Origin: Streptomyces sp. SKN60
GTDB taxonomy: Bacteria; Actinomycetota; Actinomycetes; Streptomycetales; Streptomycetaceae
NCBI RefSeq assembly: GCF_026236535.1
Contig: NZ_JAHTMW010000017.1
Location: forward strand, 1-64,000
Direction of reading: 5' to 3'
DNA length: 64,000 nucleotides
Part shown: positions 44,723 through 54,213 of the stretch, in pieces
Layout: each line of letters starts with the position of its first letter
Numbering within the stretch: the stretch's first letter is position 1
Program-made: the position numbers and the translations under genes
The notes under the pieces: model-generated
The model's input: only the letters and a program-made list of their open reading frames with translations
Database searches by the model: none
What the model was told of the DNA's origin: nothing

Positions 44723-45421
44723 TTGTCCGTCGCCTCCGGTCTTCGCGGCCGGCTGTCCCTCGCCTCCGGCCTCCGGGGCCGGCACCTCACCCGCCGGCTC
44801 GTCCAGCTCTACGCCGGTCTGGCGCTCTACGGCGTGAGCTCGGCGCTGCTCGTGCGCGGCGGGCTCGGTCTGGAGCCCTGGGGGGTGCTGCACCAGGGGC
44901 TCGCCGAGCGGACCGGGCTGACGATCGGCGTGGTGTCGATCATCGTGGGCGCGGTCGTGCTGCTGCTGTGGATCCCGATCCGGCAGAGGCCGGGCCTGGG
45001 CACGGTGTCGAACGTCTTCGTCATCGGCCTGGCGATGGACGGCACGCTGGCCCTGGTGCCGGAGATCGACGGGCTGCCGGCCGAGATCGCGCTGATGCTG
45101 CTCGGCATCGTGCTCAACGGCGTGGCCACCGGCCTCTACATCGCGGCCCGCTTCGGCCCGGGCCCGCGCGACGGCCTGATGACGGGTCTGCACCGGCTCA
45201 CCGGCCGGTCGATCCGGCTCGTGCGGACGGCGATCGAGATCGCCGTCGTCGCCACCGGCTTCCTGCTCGGCGGCTCCGTCGGCGTCGGCACGGTGCTGTA
45301 CGCCCTGGCCATCGGCCCCCTCGCCCAGTTCTTCCTGCGCTTCTTCGCCGTGCCCGGGGAGGGCTCCGGCAGCACTCCGGTCGCCTCGGGGACACCGGGG
45401 CAGGCCATACTGCGGCGGTGA
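44723..45421 (+). CDS. YczE-like integral membrane protein
   Basis: The 232-residue YczE/YyaS/YitT-like protein has about five or six hydrophobic helices (YAGLALYGVSSALLV, IGVVSIIVGAVVLLL, AEIALMLLGIVLNGVATGL). The conserved GPGPRDGLMTGLHRLTG motif is visible. Function is unknown, but its divergent pairing with a MocR regulator is recurrent. The TTG at 44723 is chosen because AAGGGGG lies seven bases upstream; no other start has a ribosome site. The N-terminus is a tandem peptide: SVASGLRGR then SLASGLRGR. The stop overlaps the next start (GTGA). Confidence 0.82.
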   Translation: MSVASGLRGRLSLASGLRGRHLTRRLVQLYAGLALYGVSSALLVRGGLGLEPWGVLHQGLAERTGLTIGVVSIIVGAVVLLLWIPIRQRPGLGTVSNVFVIGLAMDGTLALVPEIDGLPAEIALMLLGIVLNGVATGLYIAARFGPGPRDGLMTGLHRLTGRSIRLVRTAIEIAVVATGFLLGGSVGVGTVLYALAIGPLAQFFLRFFAVPGEGSGSTPVASGTPGQAILRR

Positions 45422-46185
45422 CTCGCGTACGCCACCCCTACCTCGACCACCCGGCACCGCTGCTGCCCTTCGCCCACCGCGGCGGCACGGCGGACGGCCT
45501 GGAGAACACCGCGGCCGCCTTCCGGCGGGCCGCCGCGGCCGGATACCGGTACTTCGAGACCGATGTGCACACCACCGCCGACGGCCGGCTCGTCGCCTTC
45601 CACGACGCGACCCTGGACCGGGTGACCGACACCGGGGGCCGGATCCGGGACCTGCCGTGGGCGGCGGTGGCCGAGGCCCGGGTCGCGGGCAAGGAGCCGC
45701 TGCCGCTCTTCGAGGACCTCCTGGAGGAGTTCCCGGAGGCCCGCTGGAACGTGGACATGAAGGCCGAGTCGGCGCTCGTCCCGCTGCTCGACCTGATCGG
45801 CCGGACCGACGCCTGGGACCGGGTCTGTGTGAGCTCCTTCACCGAGGCGCGGATCGCCCGGGCGCAGCAGCTGGCCGGACCGCGGCTCGCCACCTCGTAC
45901 GGCATGACCGGCGTCGCCGCCCTGCGGCTGCGCTCCCTCGGCGTCCCCGTACCGCTGCGCGCGGGCGCGGTCGCCGCCCAGGTCCCGGAGAGCCAGGCCG
46001 GCATCCCGGTGGTGGACCGCCGCTTCCTGCGCGCGGCGCACGCCCGCGGTCTGCAGGTGCACGTGTGGACGGTCAACGAGCCGGAACGCATGCACGCCCT
46101 CCTGGACCTTGGCGTGGACGGCATCATGACCGATCATCTGGAGACGCTGCGGACCGTCCTCACCGACCGGGGACTGTGGGCCTGA
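45418..46185 (+). CDS. Glycerophosphodiester phosphodiesterase
   Basis: The 255-residue GDPD-family TIM barrel shows the catalytic FAHRGGTADGLENT (His, Arg, Glu), YFETDVHTTADG (Glu, Asp) and VAFHDATLDR (His). It hydrolyses glycerophosphodiesters to glycerol-3-phosphate and an alcohol, as in phospholipid turnover. There is no signal peptide, so it is cytoplasmic. GTG 45418 overlaps the YczE stop by four bases, implying translational coupling between a membrane protein of unknown role and lipid catabolism. Confidence 0.93.
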   Translation: MTRVRHPYLDHPAPLLPFAHRGGTADGLENTAAAFRRAAAAGYRYFETDVHTTADGRLVAFHDATLDRVTDTGGRIRDLPWAAVAEARVAGKEPLPLFEDLLEEFPEARWNVDMKAESALVPLLDLIGRTDAWDRVCVSSFTEARIARAQQLAGPRLATSYGMTGVAALRLRSLGVPVPLRAGAVAAQVPESQAGIPVVDRRFLRAAHARGLQVHVWTVNEPERMHALLDLGVDGIMTDHLETLRTVLTDRGLWA

Positions 46186-46270
46186 GCGCTCAGCAGCACG
46201 CAGCACACACCACAACGGGGCACCCCGTGGCGCCACGAGGCACCACGGGGACGAGCGAGGGGGCGCGGCC

Positions 46271-47644
46271 TTGACCGACGTCGACACTGACGGACAGCCG
46301 GACGGCCGGGCGGCCGACCCGGCCGAGCGGCGCCGGGAGCAGCGCGGCTGGTACTTCTACGACTTCGCCTGCTCGGTCTACTCGACCAGCGTCCTCACCG
46401 TCTTCCTGGGGCCGTATCTGACCTCGGTGGCGAAGGCGGCGGCGGACCCGGAGGGCTTCGTGCACCCGCTGGGCATCCCCGTGCGGGCCGGTTCCCTCTT
46501 CGCGTACGCGGTCTCCGCGTCGATCGTCGTCGCGGTCCTGCTGATGCCGCTGGTCGGCGCGGCGGCGGACCGCACGGGCCGGAAGAAGCCGCTGCTCGCG
46601 GCCGCGGCGTACGTGGGCGCGGCGGCGACGACCGGGATGTTCTTCCTGGGCGGGGAGCGCTATCTGCTCGGCGCGTTCCTGCTGATCGTGGCGAACGCCT
46701 CGCTGTCGGTGTCGATGGTGCTCTACAACGCCTATCTGCCGCAGATCGCCGAGCCCGACGAGCGGGACGCGGTCTCCTCGCGCGGCTGGGCCTTCGGCTA
46801 CACCTCCGGGGCCCTGGTCCTGGTGCTCAACCTGGTCGTGTACTCCGGGCACGAGTCCTTCGGCCTGTCGGAGGGCACGGCGGTGCGGATCTGTCTGGCC
46901 TCGGCCGGGCTGTGGTGGGGCGCCTTCACCCTGGTGCCGCTGCGCCGGCTGCGGGACCGGCGGGTCGAGCGGGCCGGCGGCGCGCCCGGCGAGGGCGCGG
47001 TGGGCAGCGGCTGGAAGCAGCTGCGGGCCACCCTGAAGGACATGCGGCGGCACCCGCTGACGCTGTCCTTCCTGCTCGCGTACCTCATCTACAACGACGG
47101 CGTGCAGACGGTGATCTCGCAGGCGTCGGTGTACGGCTCCGAGGAGCTGGGCCTGGACCAGACGACGCTCATCACGGCGGTGCTGCTCGTCCAGGTGCTC
47201 GCGGTGGCGGGGGCGCTCGGGATGGGCCGGATGGCCCGCTCGTACGGCGCGAAGCGCACGATCCTCGGCTCGCTCGCGGTGTGGACGCTGATCCTGGCGG
47301 CTGGCTACTTCCTGCCGGCCGGCGCGCCGGTCTTCTTCTACTGCCTGGCGGCGGCGATCGGCCTGGTCCTGGGCGGCAGCCAGGCGCTGTCGCGCTCGCT
47401 GTTCTCGCATCTGGTGCCGCGCGGCAAGGAGGCGGAGTACTTCTCCGCGTACGAGATGAGCGACCGCGGGCTCAGCTGGCTGGGGCCATTGGTGTTCGGT
47501 CTCGCGTATCAGCTGACCGGAAGCTATCGGGATGCCATCATCTCCCTGGTGATCTTCTTCGCGATCGGCTTCGTGCTCCTGGCGCGGGTGCCGGTTCGGG
47601 CCGCGGTGGCGGCCGCGGGCAATCCCGTTCCGGCCCGGATTTAG
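46271..47644 (+). CDS. MFS transporter (Atg22/UMF1-like)
   Basis: The 457-residue protein of the UMF1/Atg22-type MFS subgroup begins with the characteristic WYFYDFACSVYSTSVLTVFLGPYL, then ADRTGRKKPLL and NAYLPQIAEPDERDAVSSRGWAFGY. It has about 12 hydrophobic segments. Fungal Atg22 effluxes amino acids from vacuoles; bacterial substrates are unknown. TTG 46271 has a GAGGGGG ribosome site. It precedes rbpA by 255 bases and is unlikely to share its main promoter. Confidence 0.88.
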   Translation: MTDVDTDGQPDGRAADPAERRREQRGWYFYDFACSVYSTSVLTVFLGPYLTSVAKAAADPEGFVHPLGIPVRAGSLFAYAVSASIVVAVLLMPLVGAAADRTGRKKPLLAAAAYVGAAATTGMFFLGGERYLLGAFLLIVANASLSVSMVLYNAYLPQIAEPDERDAVSSRGWAFGYTSGALVLVLNLVVYSGHESFGLSEGTAVRICLASAGLWWGAFTLVPLRRLRDRRVERAGGAPGEGAVGSGWKQLRATLKDMRRHPLTLSFLLAYLIYNDGVQTVISQASVYGSEELGLDQTTLITAVLLVQVLAVAGALGMGRMARSYGAKRTILGSLAVWTLILAAGYFLPAGAPVFFYCLAAAIGLVLGGSQALSRSLFSHLVPRGKEAEYFSAYEMSDRGLSWLGPLVFGLAYQLTGSYRDAIISLVIFFAIGFVLLARVPVRAAVAAAGNPVPARI

Positions 47645-47811
47645 ACGCGGGAGTGAAAGGGCGGTAGTGTACGCGTTTGGCCTGCCAGGCGGACCGTTAC
47701 TGCGTACTGACTTGGTGAAGACGTTGAGTGACATCTCATGCCAGATGTGACAAAACGGGCACTGGTGGGTACAAAAAGGGGCGGCACGACGGGCGACGCA
47801 TGACCCGGAAC

Positions 47812-47838
47812 GGGAATCTTTACCGCCGACCGGACGTT
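47812..47838 (+). promoter_or_regulatory. Sigma-R-type promoter of rbpA
   Basis: GGGAAT (47812-47817) and GTT (47836-47838) are separated by 18 bases, matching the sigma-R consensus GGAAT-N18-GTT for thiol-oxidative stress genes. rbpA is an established member of the sigma-R regulon in S. coelicolor. The element lies about 60 bases upstream of the ATG. Confidence 0.82.
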
Positions 47839-47899
47839 GACCGGATGACGACGACAGCGACACCTGTCCTGTGGGCGACAAGCCCGGGAGGCACGATTC

Positions 47900-48274
47900 A
47901 TGAGTGAGCGAGCTCTTCGCGGCACGCGCCTCGTGGTGACCAGCTACGAGACCGACCGCGGCATCGATCTGGCCCCGCGCCAGGCGGTGGAGTACGCATG
48001 CGAGAAGGGCCATCGTTTCGAGATGCCCTTCTCGGTCGAGGCGGAGATTCCGCCGGAGTGGGAGTGCAAGGTCTGCGGAAGCCAGGCGCTCCTGGTGGAC
48101 GGGGACGGCCCCGAGGAGAAGAAGGGCAAGCCGGCGCGTACGCACTGGGACATGCTCATGGAGCGGCGCACCCGCGAGGAGCTGGAGGAGGTGCTGGCCG
48201 AGCGGCTGGCGGTCCTTCGGTCCGGCGCCATGAACATCGCCGTGCATCCGCGCGACAGCCGCAAGTCCGCCTGA
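47900..48274 (+). CDS. rbpA: RNA polymerase-binding protein RbpA
   Basis: The 124-residue transcription factor binds RNA polymerase and the principal sigma factor HrdB, stimulates initiation and affects rifampicin tolerance. The sequence shows the N-terminal tail, the zinc-containing core with Cys34, His38, Cys56 and Cys59 (ACEKGH, WECKVCG), the basic linker KKGKPAR, and the sigma-interaction helices (MLMERRTREELEEVLAERL). ATG 47900 follows GGGAGG. A sigma-R-type promoter lies upstream and a very strong palindromic terminator downstream. Confidence 0.97.
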   Translation: MSERALRGTRLVVTSYETDRGIDLAPRQAVEYACEKGHRFEMPFSVEAEIPPEWECKVCGSQALLVDGDGPEEKKGKPARTHWDMLMERRTREELEEVLAERLAVLRSGAMNIAVHPRDSRKSA

Positions 48275-48312
48275 CGGGCTGACACCAGGCCGGTGGCACG
48301 GCCATGAGAGAT

Positions 48313-48360
48313 ACGCCGAGGGGCCCGGTACACGATGTCGTGTACCGGGCCCCTCGGCGT
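48313..48360. terminator. 23-bp perfect palindromic terminator
   Basis: The arms 48313-48335 and 48338-48360 are perfectly complementary over 23 bp (key core GGGCCCGGTACACGA) with a two-base centre. It lies 38 bases after rbpA and 22 bases before the stop of fxsA on the opposite strand, so it serves both. It is the strongest hairpin noticed in the window. Confidence 0.9.
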
Positions 48361-48382
48361 GTGCGTACGCACCCCGGGCGGG

Positions 48383-48982
48383 TCAGGGCATCAGGGGCGG
48401 GCGGGGCTCCTGGGGCCGCGAGGGGCCCTGGGGCGCGTCCTCGCGGATGACCTCGCCCTGGACGACCTTCCCGTCGGGACGGCGCATCCGGGCCTGCTGG
48501 AAGGCGTCCTGGAGGCTGCCGGGCGGCGCGGCGCTCATCCGGCGCTCCACGGTCCGCTCCGCGTACCGCCCGACGGCCGTGCGCACCTGCGGGATCAGCA
48601 GGAGCAGGCCGAGGGCGTCGGAGATCAGGCCGGGGATCATCAGGAGCAGTCCGCCGAGCATGAGGAAGCCGTTGCGGTCCTCGGCGGCGGCCCGGTCGGG
48701 CGCCTGCGGCGCCTCGCCGCGCTGGACCGCCTCCTGGGCGCGCTGGAAGGTGCCGGTGAGGTTGGCGAAGGCCCGCCGGCCGGCCCGCTTGATGACGGTG
48801 CCGCCGAGCACGGCGCCGGCCACCAGGAGCAGGAACACGGTGAACCCGCCCGCCGCGTCCGCCACGACGGTGAGCAGCCAGATCTCCAGGACCAGCCAGA
48901 CGGCGAGGCCCAGCGGGAGGAAGGTGCGGGCGCGGGAGCGCCGGGGGGCGTGGGCGGGAGAGGTCGGTGCGCCGGTCGTCAT
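48383..48982 (-). CDS. fxsA: FxsA family membrane protein
   Basis: The 199-residue FxsA-family inner-membrane protein has helices at FLPLGLAVWLVLEIWLLTVV, TVFLLLVAGAVLGGTVI, NGFLMLGGLLLMIPGLISD and a short ALGLLLLIP. The C-terminal tail is cytoplasmic and Pro/Arg-rich. E. coli FxsA affects exclusion of phage T7 by the F plasmid; the role in actinobacteria is unknown. ATG 48982. It follows ppm1 on the same strand with a 67-base gap, suggesting co-transcription. Confidence 0.92.
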   Translation of the reverse strand: MTTGAPTSPAHAPRRSRARTFLPLGLAVWLVLEIWLLTVVADAAGGFTVFLLLVAGAVLGGTVIKRAGRRAFANLTGTFQRAQEAVQRGEAPQAPDRAAAEDRNGFLMLGGLLLMIPGLISDALGLLLLIPQVRTAVGRYAERTVERRMSAAPPGSLQDAFQQARMRRPDGKVVQGEVIREDAPQGPSRPQEPRPPLMP

Positions 48983-49049
48983 GGATCCCAGTGTGCCTGG
49001 CGGCCCGCAGGAACGTCGTAAAGGAGAGATCAGGACCGGACAGGGGCGA

Positions 49050-49823
<774 letters not shown>

Positions 49824-50225
49824 TACTGCCCCTTCGGATACATACGCGAGCCCCCACCATAGCGAGCGATGCGCACGGGGTGCGGGATCGGGGCCCGGCG
49901 TCCTTCGGGCCGACCCGGGATCCGCTGGCTGCGGATCGACCGAGGCCGTTGTCTACTGAACGCCGGGGCCCCACCCGGGTCGCACCCTCCGCCGGAAAAA
50001 CCTTCCCTCGCCCCCGAGGCGCGGGCGGCGTTCGGTGCCTGCGTGGAGGTTTGAAACCGGTCGGACGTCCTTGGTGGACGCGCCGAACCTACCGGCCGGT
50101 CCCCGCCCGCTGTCAACACCCGTTTGACCTGCGGTGATGAACCGTCTCTGCAGCCGGTCCAGGAAGATCCGCAGGTCGCGGGCGAGCCCGGCGGGGTTCG
50201 AGCGGCGGTACGAAATGTCCTTACG
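49824..50225. other. Intergenic region between the amidohydrolase gene and ppm1
   Basis: This 402-base stretch has no gene I can support; short open frames on the + strand have no ribosome sites or family resemblance. It should hold the ppm1 promoter (leftward) near 49830-50000 and the end of the amidohydrolase transcript. No strong hairpin was noticed. Confidence 0.45.
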
Positions 50226-51848
50226 TCACACGTTCGGCCGTACGAACACCGTTTGCCCGGACACCACCGTCTCCAGGCAGACCGGAAGATCGCCACCGGG
50301 GGACAGATCGGGCAGTCCGGGCGTTCCGGAGCGCGGGTCGGTCGACCAGCGGGCAACCCGGTCGTCCGGCGCCTGCACCACCAGTTCGCCGGTCCGCCAG
50401 ATCGCGTAGTCCGCCGGGGCGCCCGGCACCAGGGTGCCGGCGTCGTCGCGGCCGACCGCGCGCCAGCCGCCGCGGGTGTGCGCGGTGAAGGCGGCCCGCA
50501 CCGAGACCCGGTGCTCGGGCGTGCGGTGGAAGGCGGCGGCCCGCACGGTCCCCCACGGGTCCAGCGGGGTGACCGGGCTGTCGGAGCCGAAGGCGAGCGG
50601 CACACCGGCCCGCAGCAGCGCCGCGTACGGGTTGAGGCCGCGGGCCCGCTCGACGCCGAGGCGGTCGGCGTACATGCCCTGCTCGCCGCCCCAGTACGCG
50701 TCGAAGGCCGGCTGCACCGAGGCGGTGAGGCCGAGCTCGGCGAAGGCGGCGATCGACTCGGGGCTGATCATCTCGGCGTGCTCGACGCGGTGCCGGGCGG
50801 CCCGGACGCGGGCTAGGCCGAGCTTCTCGGCGGCCGTCCGGACGCCTTCGACGACCGCGTCCACGGCGGCGTCGCCGATGGCGTGGAAGCCGCCCTGGAG
50901 GCCGGCCTCGGTGCAGGCCACGATGTGGGCGGCGACGGCGGCCGCGTCCAGGTGGGCGGTGCCGGTGTGCCCGGCGCCCGCGTGGTCGGCGTACGGGTCG
51001 TGCAGACAGGCGGTGTGCGAGCCGAGGGAACCGTCGGCGAACAGGTCGCCGGCCGCGCCGAGGGCACCGAGACCGCGGGCCCGCTCGACGTCCAGGTCGG
51101 CCCAGTAGCCGACGATCCGCGGGCCGGGCTCGCTGCGCGCCAGGTCGAGCAGACCGGTGAAGTCCTCCTCGGAGGAGATATCCGGGCCGCCGCACTCGTG
51201 CAGGGTGCCGATGCCGAGCGAGGCGGCGTGCTCCCGGGCGGCCCGCTGGGCCTCGGTGCGCTGGCGCGGTGACAGGGCGGCGTAGGCGGCGGCCCGTACG
51301 GCGTGGTGGGCGTCGCCGGTGAGCGGCTGCTGCCCGTCGTGGAAGCCGTCGAGCGCGCGGACGCCCGGCACCAGGTCGAGCAGCGCGGTGGTGACGACGG
51401 CCGAGTGGACGTCGATCCGGGTGAGGTAGAGCGGCCGGCCGCCGGTGAGCTCGTCGAGCTCGGCGCGGGTGAGCGGGCGGCGCTCCGGCCAGCGGGCGGC
51501 GTCCCAGCCGTGCCCGATGAGGATCCGGTCGGCGGGGCGGGCCTCGGCGTATCCGCGGATCCGCTGGGCGGCCTCGGCGAGCGAGCCGGCGGCGGACAGG
51601 TCGAGGCCGGTCAGCGCGAGGCCGGTGGCGGTGGTGTGCACATGGGCGTCGACGAACGCGGGGGTGACGAGCGCGCCGTCCAGGTCGACCACGTCGTCCA
51701 CGCCGGCGACGAAGGCGTCGGCCGCGCCCTCCGAGCCGACCCAGGCGATGTGCCCGCGCTCCACCACCATGGCGGTGGCGAAGGGGTCGGCGGGGCTGTG
51801 GACTTCTCCACCGCGCAGCAGCACGGTGCGGTGTTCGTTCGCGCTCAT
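50226..51848 (-). CDS. Amidohydrolase family protein (YtcJ-like)
   Basis: The 540-residue metal-dependent amidohydrolase has the beta-sandwich start, the first metal motif FVDAHVHTTATG (HxH), a second region HECGGPDI, HAIGDAAVDAV (His), RHRVEHAEMI (His) and the final GSDSPVTPLDPWG (Asp). This pattern is typical of the YtcJ/amidohydrolase-3 group, whose substrates are mostly unknown. It is cytosolic. ATG 51848. The adjacent Lrp/AsnC regulator gene, 46 bases upstream on the same strand, may control it. Confidence 0.9.
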   Translation of the reverse strand: MSANEHRTVLLRGGEVHSPADPFATAMVVERGHIAWVGSEGAADAFVAGVDDVVDLDGALVTPAFVDAHVHTTATGLALTGLDLSAAGSLAEAAQRIRGYAEARPADRILIGHGWDAARWPERRPLTRAELDELTGGRPLYLTRIDVHSAVVTTALLDLVPGVRALDGFHDGQQPLTGDAHHAVRAAAYAALSPRQRTEAQRAAREHAASLGIGTLHECGGPDISSEEDFTGLLDLARSEPGPRIVGYWADLDVERARGLGALGAAGDLFADGSLGSHTACLHDPYADHAGAGHTGTAHLDAAAVAAHIVACTEAGLQGGFHAIGDAAVDAVVEGVRTAAEKLGLARVRAARHRVEHAEMISPESIAAFAELGLTASVQPAFDAYWGGEQGMYADRLGVERARGLNPYAALLRAGVPLAFGSDSPVTPLDPWGTVRAAAFHRTPEHRVSVRAAFTAHTRGGWRAVGRDDAGTLVPGAPADYAIWRTGELVVQAPDDRVARWSTDPRSGTPGLPDLSPGGDLPVCLETVVSGQTVFVRPNV

Positions 51849-51894
51849 CCCACCAGGCTAGGACCTGGTGGGAGACGAAATGACCGGGGTGCCC

Positions 51895-52335
51895 CTAGAT
51901 ACGGGGCGGGCGGGCCTCGTACGGGGTGGAGAGCACGACCGTGGTGCGGCTGGAGACATGGGCCTGGGAGCGGATGCGGCTGAGCAGGTGCTCCAGCTCC
52001 AGCGGGGTGGCGACGCGCACCTTGAGGATGTAGTTCTCCTCGCCGGCGACGCTGTGGCAGGCCTCGATCTCGGGGATGTCGGCGAGCCGGTCGGGGGTGT
52101 CGTCGGGGGCGCTGGGGTCGAAGGGTTTCACCGAGATGAAGGCGGTGAGCGGCAGACCGACGGCCTCCGGGTCGACGACGGCGGCGTAGCCGCGGATGAC
52201 ACCGCGCTGCTCGAGGCGGCGGACGCGCTGATGCACAGCCGAGGTGGACAGGCCGGTGGCCTTGCCCAGGTCGGTGTAGCTCATGCGCCCGTCCTTGACG
52301 AGCAACTCGACGATCTGACGATCCAGCTCCTCCAT
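51895..52335 (-). CDS. Lrp/AsnC family transcriptional regulator
   Basis: The 146-residue protein has an N-terminal HTH (MSYTDLGKATGLSTSAVHQRVRRLEQRGVI, about residues 18-47) and a C-terminal RAM/AsnC effector domain (CHSVAGEENYILKVRV). These proteins form octamers and respond to amino acids. It precedes the amidohydrolase gene closely and likely shares its transcript. ATG 52335. Confidence 0.93.
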   Translation of the reverse strand: MEELDRQIVELLVKDGRMSYTDLGKATGLSTSAVHQRVRRLEQRGVIRGYAAVVDPEAVGLPLTAFISVKPFDPSAPDDTPDRLADIPEIEACHSVAGEENYILKVRVATPLELEHLLSRIRSQAHVSSRTTVVLSTPYEARPPRI

Positions 52336-52570
52336 GCGGTGACCCTATTGCCCCGGCGGGACCGGGGCACAGCCGGGGGCGGTCCGTATGCCGGTGTTCG
52401 CCGGTGTTCGGGGCATCCGGGAGGCACCTGCGAGCGGCATGTGACGAACGCCACAGGCATCTCGGGGTCTGGGGCGTGACCTCACGGTTATGCGACGGGC
52501 CGCATGGGAATTGCTTGCTGTGGTCGAGGCCACTCAGATCCGGCCGACCCGTCCGAGGGGGAGATTCTCC

Positions 52571-52939
52571 ATGCAGGAGCCTGTTGATTCCGTCGACACC
52601 GTCGACGAGCTCGACGCGTACGACACCTTTGAGATGTACCGGGTGATCTGCCCGGACTGCGAGCAGCCGATCGCGCTGCTCGCGGACGAGGACGTCCTGC
52701 CGGAGCACGCGCTCTGCCCGACGCCGTGGAACCCCTTCGTGCTCACGGTCTGCTCCGGCACCGGCCGCGCCGCCGCCGAGGCGGGCGCCGCCGACGACAC
52801 CCTGGAGGTCCAGGAGCAGGACACCGCCCTGCTCCTGACGCTGCCTCAGGGCCTCGACTGGCGGATGCAGCCGTTCTCGCACGTGGGCGGTCCGGGCTCG
52901 CGCCCGATCAAGCCGGCCCAGCTGCGCCGCGCGGCCTGA
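52571..52939 (+). CDS. Small conserved hypothetical protein with a CxxC motif
   Basis: I do not recognise the family. The 122-residue acidic protein starts MQEPVDSVDTVDELDAYDTF and has CPDCEQP (about residues 27-33) plus two later cysteines (LCPTPW and TVCSG), which could form one metal site. It contains no hydrophobic segments. ATG 52571 follows GGGGGAG. It is divergent from the Lrp/AsnC gene across 235 bases and convergent with the phosphotransferase gene, with only 21 bases between stops. Confidence 0.78.
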   Translation: MQEPVDSVDTVDELDAYDTFEMYRVICPDCEQPIALLADEDVLPEHALCPTPWNPFVLTVCSGTGRAAAEAGAADDTLEVQEQDTALLLTLPQGLDWRMQPFSHVGGPGSRPIKPAQLRRAA

Positions 52940-52960
52940 GCCCGTACGGGCCCGGGGCCT

Positions 52961-54052
52961 TCACCAGTAGCGTCCCTGCACCATGGCCGCCAGCGTGGCG
53001 TGGTGCAGGATCAGCCCGTCCGGGTTCTCCGGGACGTCCACCTCGCCGAAGTACGCCTGCCGGTACGCGATCCTGAGCATCACGATCGCGTGCCGCAGCG
53101 CCGCGTACAGGGTGTGGAACTCCATGTCCCGGGCCGTGTGGCCGGTGAGTTCGGCGTACCGGCGCTCGATCGCGTCGCGGCGCAGGAAGTCCGGCAGGCC
53201 GGGCTGGCCGAAGCTCACCGTCAGGTCCTGGAAGAAGCGGTGCAGATAGACCGTCCAGCCGAGGTCGACCTCGCGCGGGGCGCAGGCCGCCATCTCCCAG
53301 TCGAGCACGGCGGCGGGCTCGAACCCGTCGTAGACGATGTTCCCGATCCGGGCGTCGCCCCAGTTGAGCACCGCCGGGCCCTCGTCGGCCGGCCAGTGCG
53401 CCTCCAGCCAGTCGAAGGCCGACTCGATCAGCGGCGAGGGCGCGAGTCCGTCCACCACCCAGGCGTAGTACGCGCGTTGGGCGTCCACGTGCCGTCGCAG
53501 CGGGGTGCCGGTCCCCTCGGGCAGCAGGAACTCCGCCTGCTTCGCGGGGAACTGGTCGTGCAGCCGGGCCAGGACGGCGACCGAAGCGGCCTCCAGGCGG
53601 GCCCGTTCGGCGTCGCTCGCCGCGTGCAGCCAGTTCCCCTCGTACGTGTAGGGCATGACGTCCGGCGGGACCCGGCCCTCGGCGCGGGCCATCACGAAGA
53701 ACGGCGCGCCCAGCGGCCCCGGGTCCTCCTCCAGCCACAGCACGCGCGGCACCGGCACGTCGGTGTGCGCGCCGACGAGCCGCATCACCCGGTGCTGCCG
53801 GGCCATGTCGTAGACGGGGAAGACGGTGTACGCGGCGGGGTCGGCGGCCAGCCGCAGGGCGCAGCCCCGTACCGGCGCGTCCGGGTGCTCCAGGTCGAAG
53901 AGCAGGGTCTCGCTGGACATCCCGTTGGAGCCGGGCACGGCGAGGCCGGTGACCCGGGCGCCGGGCAGCCGCCCGTCGAGCCATCCGGCGAGCCGGCGGC
54001 CCAGCTCCTCGGGGTCGCGGGTGGAGGTACGGGGGCGGGGTGCTGATGTCAT
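52961..54052 (-). CDS. APH-family phosphotransferase (aminoglycoside phosphotransferase fold)
   Basis: The 363-residue kinase-fold protein has the Brenner-type motif VLNWGDARIGNIVY (the catalytic HGDxxxxN has Asn in place of His) and the metal-binding Asp in AVLDWEMAACAPREVDLGW. The N-lobe contains GSNGMSSETLLFDL. Such proteins beside acyl-CoA dehydrogenases are related to ACAD10/11-like kinases and phosphorylate small hydroxyl metabolites, not necessarily antibiotics. ATG 54052 follows AAGAAGGGAG. It is downstream of the AttH/CrtC-like gene on the same strand with a 161-base gap. Confidence 0.88.
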   Translation of the reverse strand: MTSAPRPRTSTRDPEELGRRLAGWLDGRLPGARVTGLAVPGSNGMSSETLLFDLEHPDAPVRGCALRLAADPAAYTVFPVYDMARQHRVMRLVGAHTDVPVPRVLWLEEDPGPLGAPFFVMARAEGRVPPDVMPYTYEGNWLHAASDAERARLEAASVAVLARLHDQFPAKQAEFLLPEGTGTPLRRHVDAQRAYYAWVVDGLAPSPLIESAFDWLEAHWPADEGPAVLNWGDARIGNIVYDGFEPAAVLDWEMAACAPREVDLGWTVYLHRFFQDLTVSFGQPGLPDFLRRDAIERRYAELTGHTARDMEFHTLYAALRHAIVMLRIAYRQAYFGEVDVPENPDGLILHHATLAAMVQGRYW

Positions 54053-54213
54053 GTGCGGCTCCCTTCTTTTCAGGGCTCGGTTCACCTCCGGGGCGCTCGA
54101 GCCGGGCTCACAGCCCCGACCGTGCTCGACCGCTCGTTCCTCGCGGCCTCCGCGCGCTCGCGACTGTTCCCCCGGCGCGCCCCTTCGGCTCACTCGCCGG
54201 TCGTGCGGGGCGT

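Noticed and set aside
44576..45457. N-terminal extension of the YczR-like protein
   Set aside because: The frame stays open but the extension is antisense to yczE and lacks structure; ATG 44575 has a ribosome site and gives a normal MocR length.
52961..54052. Aminoglycoside resistance kinase
   Set aside because: The catalytic motif has Asn for His (NWGD) and the context is lipid metabolism, so a small-metabolite kinase is more probable.
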